Shown here: in pieces, positions 37,301 through 43,854 of the stretch
Layout: each line of letters begins with the position of its first letter
Position numbering within the stretch: position 1 is the stretch's first letter
Source: Trabulsiella odontotermitis
GTDB taxonomy: Bacteria; Pseudomonadota; Gammaproteobacteria; Enterobacterales; Enterobacteriaceae
Length of the DNA: 64,000 nucleotides
Direction of reading: 5' to 3'
NCBI RefSeq assembly: GCF_030053895.1
Contig: NZ_CP125781.1
Span: 930,001 to 994,000 of the forward strand
Position numbers and translations under genes: made by a program
The notes under the pieces: generated by a model
The model's input: only the letters and a program-made list of their open reading frames with translations
Databases searched by the model: none
What the model was told of the DNA's origin: nothing

Positions 37301-37395
37301 GCAGCCACCGCGGGCAGAAACGGTTGCGTTGCCAGCAGGGTACTCAGCAGCCAGCTCAGTACACGCTGAGAAAATCGGGTCTGATTGTTATCCAT
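28381..37395 (-). CDS. cdiA: Contact-dependent growth inhibition effector CdiA
   Basis: 3004 residues, the usual CdiA size. In order: signal region (1-31, ending PAVAA); two-partner-secretion domain (about 35-300) with NPNL and ANPYGITCNGCGF near 135-160; filamentous repeats FHA-1 (about 300-1225); a non-repetitive stretch (about 1225-1690) where receptor-binding and Tyr/Pro-rich export-arrest regions sit in CdiA; FHA-2 repeats rich in NVSITAGNQ-like units (about 1690-2550); pretoxin domain; VENN at 2851-2854 (28834-28845); and a variable 150-residue C-terminal toxin (28384-28833). The toxin tail contains NKGQQNKHVPGTNEF and GIVHYGKNGVHIVPARP, resembling polymorphic toxin type 50, a predicted BECR-fold RNase group. 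The toxin family call is from memory and moderate. Exported by CdiB, encoded 12 nt upstream. Confidence 0.92.
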   Translation of the reverse strand: MDNNQTRFSQRVLSWLLSTLLATQPFLPAVAATITPTGNTKMDKAGNGVPVVNIATPNGAGISHNKYNNYNVGKEGLILNNATGKLNQTQLGGLIQNNPNLKAGQEARGIINEVTSANRSQLQGYTEVAGKAANVIVANPYGITCNGCGFINTPNVTLTTGKPVLDASGNLQSFDVTKGSITIEGQGLDGSLSDSVSILTRATDINAALHAKDLTVIAGANRVTADGRVSALKGEGEVPKVAIDTGALGGMYANRIQLVSGESGVGVNLGNLNARSGDITLDTNGRLTVNNSLATGAITAKGQSVTLAGDHKAGGNLTVSSQSDIALGNGSLNSDNDLSLTASGKITQQNEKLIAGRDATLRATTLSQDGNSQTDAARNIALNAGSSVATQGRVTAGQNLSVTTGTLSHSGELVAGNALSLNATNQTLSGAVNATGDITVQGQNLSTTTASQIQGRNLTLNAKQATLGGTQAAKSQLKITASERLTHSGKSSAEALNINAPALINQGVMTATTLNTQSQTLTNSGLLQGDSQLLLNTRQLDNQQAGTLYSAANLTLSIPDIVNNGLISGDAALTVQTTTLTGDGLLQGVSALTLAGDTLTQGTAGRWLTAGALDITAGQLTTTGTLQGENVTLNGTGWNHSGSLLATGNLSATLASQFVNSGDIMSQSNAILTAQSTDNQGQVLSAGNLTLAGTTLNNRTTGSLLTAGDLNASTSTINNQGQWQGKRVLTDALSLTNGGIIQASESMSVRLTGNLTGAAGSKLISNGEMALSALNLSNSGQWIAQNLTLSGDTLTNAGDITGVSGLAVSLNGMLTNQTGGKMLSAGALALQAAGISNAGQLQGKATTVNAASLANSGRVQGESLDLNISGELNNAVNGVLLSQNALSLSTATLINNGTLQGGGATTLTASTRAQNDGNILSGGRLTLTTPQLTTGSNGLIQALTLLVNAVQTVNGGKIVATGDAELRGTSLTNTGTLQGANLQVLNNTLTNSGTVLGTSSLTVKSATVNNQADGKLFSAGDLLLDSNTLTSAGQVVALGDTTLKLVSALTHSGTLAAGNLLSVTSQGAITSNGVMQGNGLLLSAGGVLTNNGQLTTGTASSTFNAQSILLNDAGSLSAGGDVQMTSRSDITVNGFLGTAGNMTMNAAGTLLNTALIYAGNNLQLFADRIHNIYGDILAGNSLVMQKNAAGAANTEIINTSGNIETLRGDITMKTGHLLNQRDGLKVTETHINGGQAIPGIGDATVNIDISNLAEGSYGMTSEVVERQVGSCNGHGACNYIHWNQFYYAMFTDSAVQKFIANQTRLDVTSTGGVAQIASGNNLTIAAGTLENQASNILANGNIILTGNVLNNQSWQSGTATEWYVYQYDPGRIGYAVDPETGYPTDGNKYSDVMPDSNTIAFTLVGHDTSRENGDIYRSVIQAGGNVNATFTSDISNTSATASAGQISNAITTPSLTPLSQQAVSDAEQTQSLTDADTVAVNSPEWRDEVNEALQNLTGGDSLDNSATGAYPLPSGNNGYFVTSTDPDSPYLITVNPKLDGLGQLDPSLYGDLYALLGMQPGDAPRETNSAFTDQNQFLGSSYFLDRLGLNPDNDYRFLGDAAFDTRYVSNYILNQTGSRYINGLGSDLDQMRYLIDNAAATQSALGLQFGVALTAAQIAALDQSILWWESATINGQTVMLPKVYLSPKDVVVQIGSVISGNNIQLAGGTVINDGSTITAQNALAIDSSNSLSNLNTGLINAGGNLSLSALGDINNIGSAISGRTVQLESVTGSINNITQTQQWDVNAKGRTGNVHISGTDVGPTASITAKDSLDLYAGKDINVTGANVAAGGDLTMAAEGNINVTANEIAEHKSRTGFRGKGDINNSSVSQQGSSITAGGNLAMQAGNDLNVSASSVSAGESALLAAGNDLNLNAAREGETQRNGKAESHESHAAVSTVTAGDNLTLAAGRDVNSQAAGIAAENNVALQAGRDMNLMAESASQGNSYMSKNKKEINESVRQQSTEILSGGDTVMVAGRDITSEASSATAGGDIALVAGRDVTLTTATESDYHYKEEKKTSGGFLSKKTTHTIEEDSATREKGSLLSGNSVTVSAGNDLKVKGSDVVADQDVALAAGNNVEITAATNTDTSWRFKEEKKSGLMGTGGIGFTIGSSKTTHDRREAGTTQSQSASTVGSTGGNVSITAGNQVHISGSDVIANRDISITGDSVVIDPGHDRRTVDERFEQKSTGITVALSGAVGSALNQAVSAAQDAKNSSDSRLGALKGTQAILSGVQAGANYGLQQQSADPNNGIGVSISLNHQQSKSETKYQHDMVSGSTLSAGNNVSITATGKNKDQNNSGDILIAGSQIKSGNDTTLNAQNDILLAAAANTQQTTGKNSSKGGGVGVSFGGGTNGGGLSIFASINGSKGSEKGNGTTWTETTLDAGKNISLTSGRDTTLSGAQVSGEKVTADVGNNLTISSLQDSDRYDSKQNSVAAGGSFTFGGGGGSAYASISQDKIKSNYDSVQEQSGIYAGKGGFDVTVGNHTQLDGAVIASTATDDKNRLDTGTLGWTDIHNEADYKTSHTGISVSGGSGMSGSQMVASNAMANAANALTGLSGSKGHAEGTTSSAISGGSIVIRDKENQKQDVADLSRDPENANGSIAPIFDKEKEQQRLQQAQVISQIGGQMSNIVMTLGETEAMQKARDKHPGLSDEQLRNTQDYKDVMKGYGTGSTSQMVVQAITGVLGGLNADNFGQALAGGLNPAVAQLIKQTTGDNQEANLMAHAVWGALAAQLGGNNAAAGAAGAFSGELAAQYIINNYYGGKTDNLSEQERQQISMLATIASGVAGGLAGNSAAAGTGAQAGKNAVENNSLSEEEEKRLGLRPGKIIDINPLFNSTAKVLDGDGDPLKGGGGGAKFSINKGQQNKHVPGTNEFKIASEAGLNKSTLSVSPDSLLPKLGTGQQVGNVPVGTPGSKERINYGKPIGNYIDPQTGISIPTTNGIVHYGKNGVHIVPARPSEK

Positions 37396-37407
37396 CGTTT
37401 TTGTCCC

Positions 37408-39102
37408 TTAAAACGCCACCGCCACGCGGTAATAAATAATAAAATGGTCCGGTGCCAGCCAGTCCGGGTATTTCACGGGGGTTCCCACGGTAAACTGTGT
37501 CGAAAACCAGCGGTTCGCGCTGGTCAGCCCGACCGCTGCACCCCATAACGTGCCGCTGGCGTACGGATCCTGGTCATCCTGTTTCAGCCAGCCGCCATCC
37601 AGTGCCGCCATCACGCTGATTTGCCCCAGCCACGGCAGGGTAAACAGCGAGTAATTCAGCTCATTTCGCAGATAACCGCCATTGTTGCCGGAGAGATACT
37701 GTTCTTTAAATCCACGAACAGAGCTTTCTCCACCCAGAGTGAGTTGTTCAGCTCCGTATAGCCGGTCCGGTGACCACTGAAAGTAAACGCTGCTGAGCCA
37801 CCAGAGATCGGTCGCCAGAGGCCGCTGGAAGCTGCCGTTGAGGCTCCACTTTCGGAACTCCGCTTTCGGCACATCGCCATATTTGTCGTGATCGTCCTCC
37901 GCCCCCAGCCACGGTACGCCGTGGGTAAAAGACGGGTTGAGGGTCGCCACACCGCCGAGCACTTTTTGCGTGTGGTTGATACCGAGCATCACGCTGGAGA
38001 GCCTGCGGCTGCTGGAGTCCAGCAGCACGTCGTCAAGGTAGTTATGGTTGATGCGGTGGGTGATGCCAGCGGTAAGCCCGGTTTTGATATCGCCATTGCG
38101 GAACACTACCCATGAGCCGGTAAGCCGGTGGGTTTCGCTGTCGCCAGTTGAGCGCCACGGCCAGCCGTTGTTATCAATGGTGTTGAGGTAATTGCTCCAG
38201 CTGTAGCTGTAGTCGAGCAGACCGTAGCCATACGGCACGCTGACACCCGCAGCAAAATTCTGCGCATCATGCGAGTTTGAAAAATCACTGCTGCGCCCGC
38301 CGCTGACGAACCATTTATCCGCCAGCCCGAGCAGGTTATTGCCGGTCAGCGCGCCGCTGAACTGGCCGGTGCCGGTGCTTTTCTGCCCGCTGTTATCAAA
38401 ACTTACCGACCCGCTGAGCGGAAATTCCGGGGCGGCGGTGAGATTGACAATTGACCAGCCCTGTTTGTCGCCTGGCTGGATTTCAATCTCCACGGGAACC
38501 TGCCGCACGCGGTTTAATTGCTCCATACCCTGTTCGATGTCGCGCAGGTTAAGGATTTTTCCTTCCAGCCCGGGAAAAGTCATGGCGAGCGTCCGCTGCG
38601 GAACACCTTCCAGTCGGATTTGCTGTAACCGACCTTCCAGCACCGTAAGATGCAGCACGCCGGAAGAGAGGTCCTGCTCAGTCAGAAAGGCACGGCTGGT
38701 GATATACCCCCGGCTGATGTACCACTCGGAGACGGCGTTAGTGACCTGCGTCAGACGTGCCATATTCAGGCACTGATTCAGCCAGGGCGCGGTAACGGTA
38801 TGTGCGTCGTGTGAAGAGAGCAGGGTGGCGCCGCGCACCTCAATACGAGAAATGGTAAAGCACGGGCCTTCTGTGGCCGGTGGTGCGACAGGAGCAGTCG
38901 GACGGGGCAGCGGCGTGCTGCGCTCCAGTTCATCACGCTGACGCTGGTTCTGCTCAAGCAACTGTTGTTGTTGCTGTTGAATCGTATCGCGGTCAGCCGG
39001 AGAGAGCGGAGCCGCTGTGGCGCGCGCGCACGCTACCGCCAGAATGGCGAAACAGAAAAGGCGCGTGACGACGGAATATCCGCGTACTGGCTTCCTGCCC
39101 AT
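37408..39102 (-). CDS. cdiB: Two-partner secretion outer-membrane transporter CdiB
   Basis: 564 residues, a typical ShlB/FhaC/CdiB length. A signal peptide (about 1-31, ending ARATAAP) precedes a glutamine-rich helix (DTIQQQQQQLLEQNQRQR, about 38-55), which matches the plug helix and linker of FhaC. Then come two POTRA domains (first starts near CFTISRIEVRGATLL) and a 16-strand Omp85-type barrel. The family L6-loop motif VRGF is present in LGGESSVRGFKEQYLSGNNG, and the chain ends in Phe (RVAVAF), a BAM-recognition signal. CdiB secretes CdiA to the cell surface. First gene of cdiBAI. Confidence 0.93.
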   Translation of the reverse strand: MGRKPVRGYSVVTRLFCFAILAVACARATAAPLSPADRDTIQQQQQQLLEQNQRQRDELERSTPLPRPTAPVAPPATEGPCFTISRIEVRGATLLSSHDAHTVTAPWLNQCLNMARLTQVTNAVSEWYISRGYITSRAFLTEQDLSSGVLHLTVLEGRLQQIRLEGVPQRTLAMTFPGLEGKILNLRDIEQGMEQLNRVRQVPVEIEIQPGDKQGWSIVNLTAAPEFPLSGSVSFDNSGQKSTGTGQFSGALTGNNLLGLADKWFVSGGRSSDFSNSHDAQNFAAGVSVPYGYGLLDYSYSWSNYLNTIDNNGWPWRSTGDSETHRLTGSWVVFRNGDIKTGLTAGITHRINHNYLDDVLLDSSSRRLSSVMLGINHTQKVLGGVATLNPSFTHGVPWLGAEDDHDKYGDVPKAEFRKWSLNGSFQRPLATDLWWLSSVYFQWSPDRLYGAEQLTLGGESSVRGFKEQYLSGNNGGYLRNELNYSLFTLPWLGQISVMAALDGGWLKQDDQDPYASGTLWGAAVGLTSANRWFSTQFTVGTPVKYPDWLAPDHFIIYYRVAVAF

Positions 39103-39638
39103 TACTTATCCTTAAGGGAGATTTCGTATAAAAATTAAACGTGAAAATAATCCATAAGTAAGATTTTGTAAATAACATTATTAATTGTGCAGTTATTGTA
39201 AGAAAGGCTAATGTATTTAGTCGTCTTACGGCAATGACGATAACCGGAAATTAACTGGTTTATAGAGAAATTCAGGCAAGGTATTTTATCGATACACAGG
39301 GTGTAAGATGGGATAGGCCGTGAACTGCTGTCGTGACGAGTCATTTTCCCGCCCCGATAAACCAGGAGTGCGTCATACGTAATACGCCTGCTGCAGGGAG
39401 TGAAAATGAAAGCAAAGAAAAGAGAAGGAAAAATGCAGGGACACTATGGACAATCGCTGAACTGTCTTTTCTTGAAAGAAATTATGGTGTGCTTACAGGA
39501 AGACTAAATATCACGCGCCAACCTCACAACAGATTTCATCTTAACCGTTTTTCGCTGTTATGGGTCTATGTCAGCGAGCAAATGTCAGGTAAATTGTTAT
39601 AATACATGGCGGGTATTTTATAATACAAATGGATACAA
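39103..39638. other. AT-rich intergenic region between cdiB and fraR
   Basis: This 536-bp gap separates the divergent cdiBAI and fra loci and must hold the cdi promoter. It is markedly AT-rich. The only reading frames are weak: an 89-residue frame at 39333-39602 without a ribosome-binding site, and a 33-residue frame at 39406-39507. Nothing else was recognised. Confidence 0.6.
39406..39507 (+). CDS. Possible small ORF upstream of fraR
   Basis: 33 codons (MKAKKREGKMQGHYGQSL at the start), lysine-rich at the N terminus. It is preceded by AGGGAG (39395-39400) at a good distance from ATG 39406, which is why it is listed. There is no homology I recognise and the frame could be chance in an AT-rich gap. 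Confidence 0.2.
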   Translation: MKAKKREGKMQGHYGQSLNCLFLKEIMVCLQED

Positions 39639-39641
39639 ATG
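39625..39641. promoter_or_regulatory. Operator-like repeat at the fraR start
   Basis: ACAAATGGATACAAATG overlaps the fraR start codon. It matches the motif ACAAATGTATCTAAATG ahead of fraB at 14 of 17 positions, so both may be FraR binding sites. A TATAAT-like element repeats just upstream (39600 and 39617 areas). Confidence 0.5.
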
Positions 39642-40358
39642 ATGGAGCAGCCTGACAGCAAAAGCGCAAAGCCACTCTATAAACAGCTTGAAGCCTCCCT
39701 CAAAGAGGCTATTTTATGTGGCGAATATCAACCTGGACAGCAGATCCCTACTGAAAATGAGCTAAGCGCACAATGGGAGGTCAGTAGGGTAACCGTGCGA
39801 AAAGCACTGGACGCGTTAACGCGTGAAAAACTCCTGACCCGCGTGTCAGGTAAGGGAACGTTTGTTTCCACTGAAAAATTTCAGCGTAGTATGACAGGGA
39901 TAATGAGTTTCACCGAGTTATGCCAGTCACAGGGGCGGCGACCCGGCTCACGTACTATCAAATCAGTCTTCGAGTCTATCGATGATGAGACACGGTTTTT
40001 GCTGGGCATGACTGCCGAAGAAAAAGCTGTTGTCATCGAACGTATTCGCTATGCTGACGATATTCCCGTCTCGCTGGAAACCGTCCAGATGCCACCCCGT
40101 TTTGCCTTCCTGTTACAGGAAGAGCTTAACAATCAGTCGCTATACGAGTGCTTGCGTGAGAAACACGGTTTGTGGTTTACCCACTCACGAAAAATGATCG
40201 AACTGGTTTACGCGAGTTTTGAGGTTGCTCATTATCTGGGCGTAGCAGAGCATTATCCTCTTATCCTCATTAAGAGTGAAATGATCGACAACAAAGGCGA
40301 ATTGTCCTGTGTCTCCAGGCAACTGATTGTCGGCGACAAAATTCGTTTCACGGTGTAG
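39639..40358 (+). CDS. fraR: GntR/HutC-family regulator FraR
   Basis: 239 residues from ATG 39639 (a second ATG follows at once). The N-terminal winged helix has PLYKQLEASLKEAILCGEYQ, then ENELSAQWEVSRVTVRKALD near 38-60. The UTRA ligand domain spans about 95-235. Position just upstream of fraBDAE and orientation match Salmonella fraR, the repressor of fructose-asparagine genes, probably released by 6-phosphofructose-aspartate. It has its own terminator (40396-40428), so fraB needs a separate promoter, in the 110 bp before it. Confidence 0.88.
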   Translation: MMEQPDSKSAKPLYKQLEASLKEAILCGEYQPGQQIPTENELSAQWEVSRVTVRKALDALTREKLLTRVSGKGTFVSTEKFQRSMTGIMSFTELCQSQGRRPGSRTIKSVFESIDDETRFLLGMTAEEKAVVIERIRYADDIPVSLETVQMPPRFAFLLQEELNNQSLYECLREKHGLWFTHSRKMIELVYASFEVAHYLGVAEHYPLILIKSEMIDNKGELSCVSRQLIVGDKIRFTV

Positions 40359-40395
40359 TTTTACCCTTTCAGCAGTCATACTGATTCATCCAAAT

Positions 40396-40428
40396 CGGGA
40401 TCCACGTCGCGGATCCCGTTTTTTTTTG
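40396..40428 (+). terminator. Terminator of fraR
   Basis: CGGGATCC and GGATCCCG pair around a 7-nt loop and are followed by a long T-run. Confidence 0.92.
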
Positions 40429-40441
40429 CTTTGCATCTTGA

Positions 40442-40458
40442 ACAAATGTATCTAAATG
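40442..40458. promoter_or_regulatory. Operator-like repeat in the fraB promoter region
   Basis: ACAAATGTATCTAAATG, the second copy of the motif seen at the fraR start (14 of 17 identical). Located about 80-96 bp upstream of fraB. Confidence 0.5.
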
Positions 40459-40537
40459 TCATATAAAAATATAAACACATTACAAGTCATTTGTGGCGGC
40501 AGAGTTCGCCGGGTCAAAGTAAGAACCAGAGGGATGT

Positions 40538-41515
40538 ATGATGAGTATGAAAGAGATTGTTAGCGACATTTTGGCCAGCCAGGTGGATAAAGGGGGAGTA
40601 AAATACGTTTATTATGTGGCCTGCGGTGGCTCTTATGCTGCGTTTTATCCGGCAAAAGCCTTTTTAGAGAAAGAGGCGAAAGGTCTTACCGTTGGCCTGT
40701 ACAACAGCGGAGAATTCATTAACAACCTGCCATCGGCATTGGGAGAGAACGCAGTTGTTATCGTGGCTTCGCACAAAGGAAATACCCCGGAGACCATTAA
40801 GGCGGCTGAGCTTGCACGTCAACATGGCGCACCGGTTATTGGGTTAACATGGGTAATGGATTCGCCATTAGTCGCCCATTGCGATTACGTGGAAAGCTAC
40901 ACCTTTGGTGATAACAAAGACATTGCTGAAGAGAAGACAATGAAAGGTTTGCTGAGCGCAGTAGAGCTATTGCAGCAGACTGAAGGCTATGTTCATTACG
41001 ACGACTTCCTTGACGGGATAAGCAAAATTAACCGAATTGTCTATCGTGCTTGTGAGCATGTCGCAGAGCGGGCTGTGGCTTTTGCGCAGGAATACAAAGA
41101 CGACAAAGTTATTTATACCGTAGCAAGCGGTGCTGGTTACGGTGCGGCATATCTCCAGAGTATCTGTATCTTTATGGAAATGCAGTGGATTCACTCAGCC
41201 TGCATCCACAGCGGTGAATTTTTCCATGGGCCTTTTGAGATTACTGATGCGAACACACCATTTTTCTTCCAGCTATCTGAGGGCAGCGCGCGGCCTGTAG
41301 ATGAACGCGCTTTAAACTTCCTGAAAAAGTATGGCCGCCGGATTGAAGTTGTCGATGCGAAAGAATTAGGGTTATCTACTATCAAGACGACGGTGATAGA
41401 TTATTTCAATCATTCTCTCTTTAATAACGTTTATCCTGTCTACAATCGCGCGCTTGCAAGGGCTCGTCAGCACCCGTTAACCACGCGTCGCTATATGTGG
41501 AAAGTTGAGTACTAA
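40538..41515 (+). CDS. fraB: 6-phosphofructose-aspartate deglycase FraB
   Basis: 325 residues; AGAGGGA lies upstream of ATG 40538. A two-SIS-domain sugar isomerase-type protein that cleaves 6-phosphofructose-aspartate to glucose-6-phosphate and aspartate in the cytoplasm. The first SIS domain starts YVACGGSYAAFYPAKAF, and the phosphosugar contact is VASHKGNTPET (about 76-86). The catalytic pair defined in Salmonella FraB, Glu214 and His230, falls exactly at E214 (IFMEMQW) and H230 (GEFFHGPFE). It differs from FrlB, which acts on fructose-lysine, by operon context: asparaginase and carrier follow. Loss of FraB makes cells accumulate a toxic intermediate in Salmonella. Confidence 0.9.
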   Translation: MMSMKEIVSDILASQVDKGGVKYVYYVACGGSYAAFYPAKAFLEKEAKGLTVGLYNSGEFINNLPSALGENAVVIVASHKGNTPETIKAAELARQHGAPVIGLTWVMDSPLVAHCDYVESYTFGDNKDIAEEKTMKGLLSAVELLQQTEGYVHYDDFLDGISKINRIVYRACEHVAERAVAFAQEYKDDKVIYTVASGAGYGAAYLQSICIFMEMQWIHSACIHSGEFFHGPFEITDANTPFFFQLSEGSARPVDERALNFLKKYGRRIEVVDAKELGLSTIKTTVIDYFNHSLFNNVYPVYNRALARARQHPLTTRRYMWKVEY

Positions 41516-41576
41516 TTACAGGGATTTAGAAAAGGCAGGGACGCTTTTTATTCTATATATAAATCAAGGATTAGTT

Positions 41577-42425
41577 ATGAGCATCAGCGTTATAGGTATT
41601 GGTGACAATGTTGTCGATAAATACCTCCATTCCGGAGTGATGTATCCGGGGGGGAATGCATTAAATTTTTCCGTGTATGCAAAACTCGCAGGCGTACCTG
41701 CTGCTTTTATGGGAGTCTTTGGCAATGATGAGGCTGCAAGGCATGTGCAGGATGTCTTACATGAGTTGCAGATAGATATCACCCACTGCCGTCATTATGC
41801 TGGTGAGAATGGATACGCATGTATTCGACTCAAAAATGGTGATCGGGAGTTTGTTGCCAGCAATAAAAATGGGGTGCTGCGCGAGCATCCTTTGAAACTA
41901 TCACAAGATGATCTCCATTATATTTCTCAATTCAATTTAGTACACTCCAGCATCAACGGTTTTCTGGAGCCAGAGCTGGAAAAGATAAAACAGAATAATA
42001 ATCTTATTTCGTTTGATTTTTCCGGGCGCGGTACTGATGAATATTTCGAAAGTGTATGTCCATGGATAAGCTACGGTTTTATTTCATGCAGTGGTTTATC
42101 ATCAGATGAAATAAAAGAAAAGCTTGAGAAAATTTATCATTACGGTTGCCAACATGTTATCGCGACCCGCGGACATGAGGGGGTTTATTATTTTTCGGCC
42201 AATGGTTATCTTGAGTGGCATCCTCAGTATATCGAACCAGTGGATACGCTGGGAGCGGGTGACGCTTTTTTAACCGGTTTTATGCTCTCCATTATGCAAT
42301 CCGGTACAGATAAACCTGATGATGAAATAGTGATGTCAGCCATGCGGGCGGGAGGGCAATCTGCTGCGCAGGTTTTATCACATTACGGCGCATTCGGTTT
42401 TGGCAAACCTTATTCTGCCTGTTAA
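41577..42425 (+). CDS. fraD: Fructose-aspartate kinase FraD (PfkB family)
   Basis: 282 residues from ATG 41577 (MSISVIGIGDNVVDKYLHSG), with AAGGA at proper distance; the frame is open upstream to 41505 without homology. PfkB signatures are present: GGNALNFSVYAKLAG (about 24-38) and the C-terminal ATP/anion-hole motif DTLGAGDAFLTGFM (about 221-234), containing the catalytic Asp. By the Salmonella model it phosphorylates fructose-aspartate to the 6-phosphate used by FraB. It lies 61 nt after fraB. Confidence 0.88.
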   Translation: MSISVIGIGDNVVDKYLHSGVMYPGGNALNFSVYAKLAGVPAAFMGVFGNDEAARHVQDVLHELQIDITHCRHYAGENGYACIRLKNGDREFVASNKNGVLREHPLKLSQDDLHYISQFNLVHSSINGFLEPELEKIKQNNNLISFDFSGRGTDEYFESVCPWISYGFISCSGLSSDEIKEKLEKIYHYGCQHVIATRGHEGVYYFSANGYLEWHPQYIEPVDTLGAGDAFLTGFMLSIMQSGTDKPDDEIVMSAMRAGGQSAAQVLSHYGAFGFGKPYSAC

Positions 42426-42478
42426 CGCTGTTCCATTAAATTAACCCAGCATTCACTCCACACAGGTCAGGAGGAAGT

Positions 42479-43798
42479 ATGTTTTGGACGGAATTGTGTT
42501 TTATTCTTATCGCTTTGATGATTGGCGCCAGGATCGGCGGCGTATTTTTAGGGATGGTCGGTGGGTTGGGTGTGGGCGTCATGGTATTCGTATTCGGCCT
42601 GACACCTTCAACACCCCCCATTGATGTTATTCTTATTATTCTTTCTGTTGTATTAGCTGCAGCATCATTACAGGCAGCAGGGGGGCTGGATTTACTGGTT
42701 AAACTGGCAGAAAAAATCCTGCGACGTCACCCACGTTACATTACGTTACTGGCTCCTTTTATTTGTTATATTTTTACCTTTATGTCTGGAACAGGGCATG
42801 TGGTATACAGCTTGTTGCCGGTGATCTCTGAAGTGGCTCGTGACTCGGGGATCCGTCCAGAACGCCCATTATCCATTTCCGTAATCGCCTCACAGCAGGC
42901 AATCACCGCCAGCCCGATATCAGCCGCAATGGCGGCGATGATTGGCCTGATGGCGCCTTTGGGTATTTCAATTTCCACCATTATGATGATTTGTGTCCCT
43001 GCAACATTGATCGGTGTGGCAATGGGGGCGATAGCGACTTTCAATAAAGGCAAAGAATTAAAAGACGACCCGGAGTACCAGCGTCGACTGGCTGAAGGAG
43101 TTATTCAGCCGGTTCAGAAGGAAAGCAAAAAAACAGAAGTCACGCTGCGTGCCAGGCTCTCTGTTGTGCTGTTTTTAATGAGTGCGGTTGTGATTGTATT
43201 GTTGGGGCTTATTCCGGCTCTGCGCCCAATGGTTGAAACAGCAAAAGGGCTACAACCGCTTTCAATGTCTGCCGCAATCCAGATTACCATGCTCTCTTTT
43301 GCCTGCCTGATTGTATTGCTGTGTCGCCCGCAGGTGGATCAAATCATTAGCGGTACGGTTTTTCGTGCCGGTGCGCTGGCGATTGTCTGCGCCTTCGGGC
43401 TTGCCTGGATGAGCGAAACCTTTGTGAATGGGCATATCGAACTGATCAAAGCGGAAGTCCAGACACTTTTACAACAGCATACCTGGCTCATTGCTATCAT
43501 GATGTTTTTTGTATCCGCGATGGTCAGCAGTCAGGCCGCAACAACGCTTATTTTATTGCCGCTGGGGTTGGCGTTAGGGTTGCCAGCCTATGCGCTGATT
43601 GGTTCATGGCCAGCAGTCAATGGCTATTTCTTTATTCCTGTGGCGGGCCAGTGTCTGGCAGCATTAGCTTTTGATGACACCGGAACCACGCGGATTGGTA
43701 AGTACGTGCTTAATCATAGCTTTATGCGACCAGGCTTAGTCAACGTCATTGTTTCGGTTACCGTTGGCTTAATTATTGGAAAAATGGTGCTGGCCTGA
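42479..43798 (+). CDS. fraA: Fructose-asparagine/aspartate carrier FraA (Dcu family)
   Basis: 439 residues with about ten to twelve hydrophobic segments, a DcuA/DcuB-family inner-membrane carrier. Typical blocks are IGARIGGVFLGMVGGLG (about 21-37), FMSGTGHVVYSLLPVI (about 100-115) and SQQAITASPISAAMA (about 138-152). In Salmonella fra, FraA brings fructose-aspartate into the cell after FraE has deamidated fructose-asparagine. Family membership alone would suggest C4-dicarboxylate exchange; the operon gives the likely substrate. AGGAGG precedes the start. Confidence 0.87.
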   Translation: MFWTELCFILIALMIGARIGGVFLGMVGGLGVGVMVFVFGLTPSTPPIDVILIILSVVLAAASLQAAGGLDLLVKLAEKILRRHPRYITLLAPFICYIFTFMSGTGHVVYSLLPVISEVARDSGIRPERPLSISVIASQQAITASPISAAMAAMIGLMAPLGISISTIMMICVPATLIGVAMGAIATFNKGKELKDDPEYQRRLAEGVIQPVQKESKKTEVTLRARLSVVLFLMSAVVIVLLGLIPALRPMVETAKGLQPLSMSAAIQITMLSFACLIVLLCRPQVDQIISGTVFRAGALAIVCAFGLAWMSETFVNGHIELIKAEVQTLLQQHTWLIAIMMFFVSAMVSSQAATTLILLPLGLALGLPAYALIGSWPAVNGYFFIPVAGQCLAALAFDDTGTTRIGKYVLNHSFMRPGLVNVIVSVTVGLIIGKMVLA

Positions 43799-43854
43799 TT
43801 ATTTAAAAGTCAGACAGGTTTCACCCTGTTCAATTAAATTCAGAGGAAGATAAA

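Noticed and set aside
28381..37395. Plain FhaB-type adhesin in place of CdiA
   Set aside because: The VENN motif, a short variable C-terminal tail and a coupled small gene behind it point to contact-dependent inhibition.
27834..39497. Shared 12-mer GGTGTGCTTACA at the IS right end (27834) and in the cdiB-fraR gap (39486)
   Set aside because: A 12-base match is expected by chance many times in 64 kb, and the flanks do not extend it into an IS end.
39333..39602. 89-codon frame between cdiB and fraR
   Set aside because: No ribosome-binding site at its start and only a vague resemblance to DNA-binding WT..E...L motifs; not convincing.
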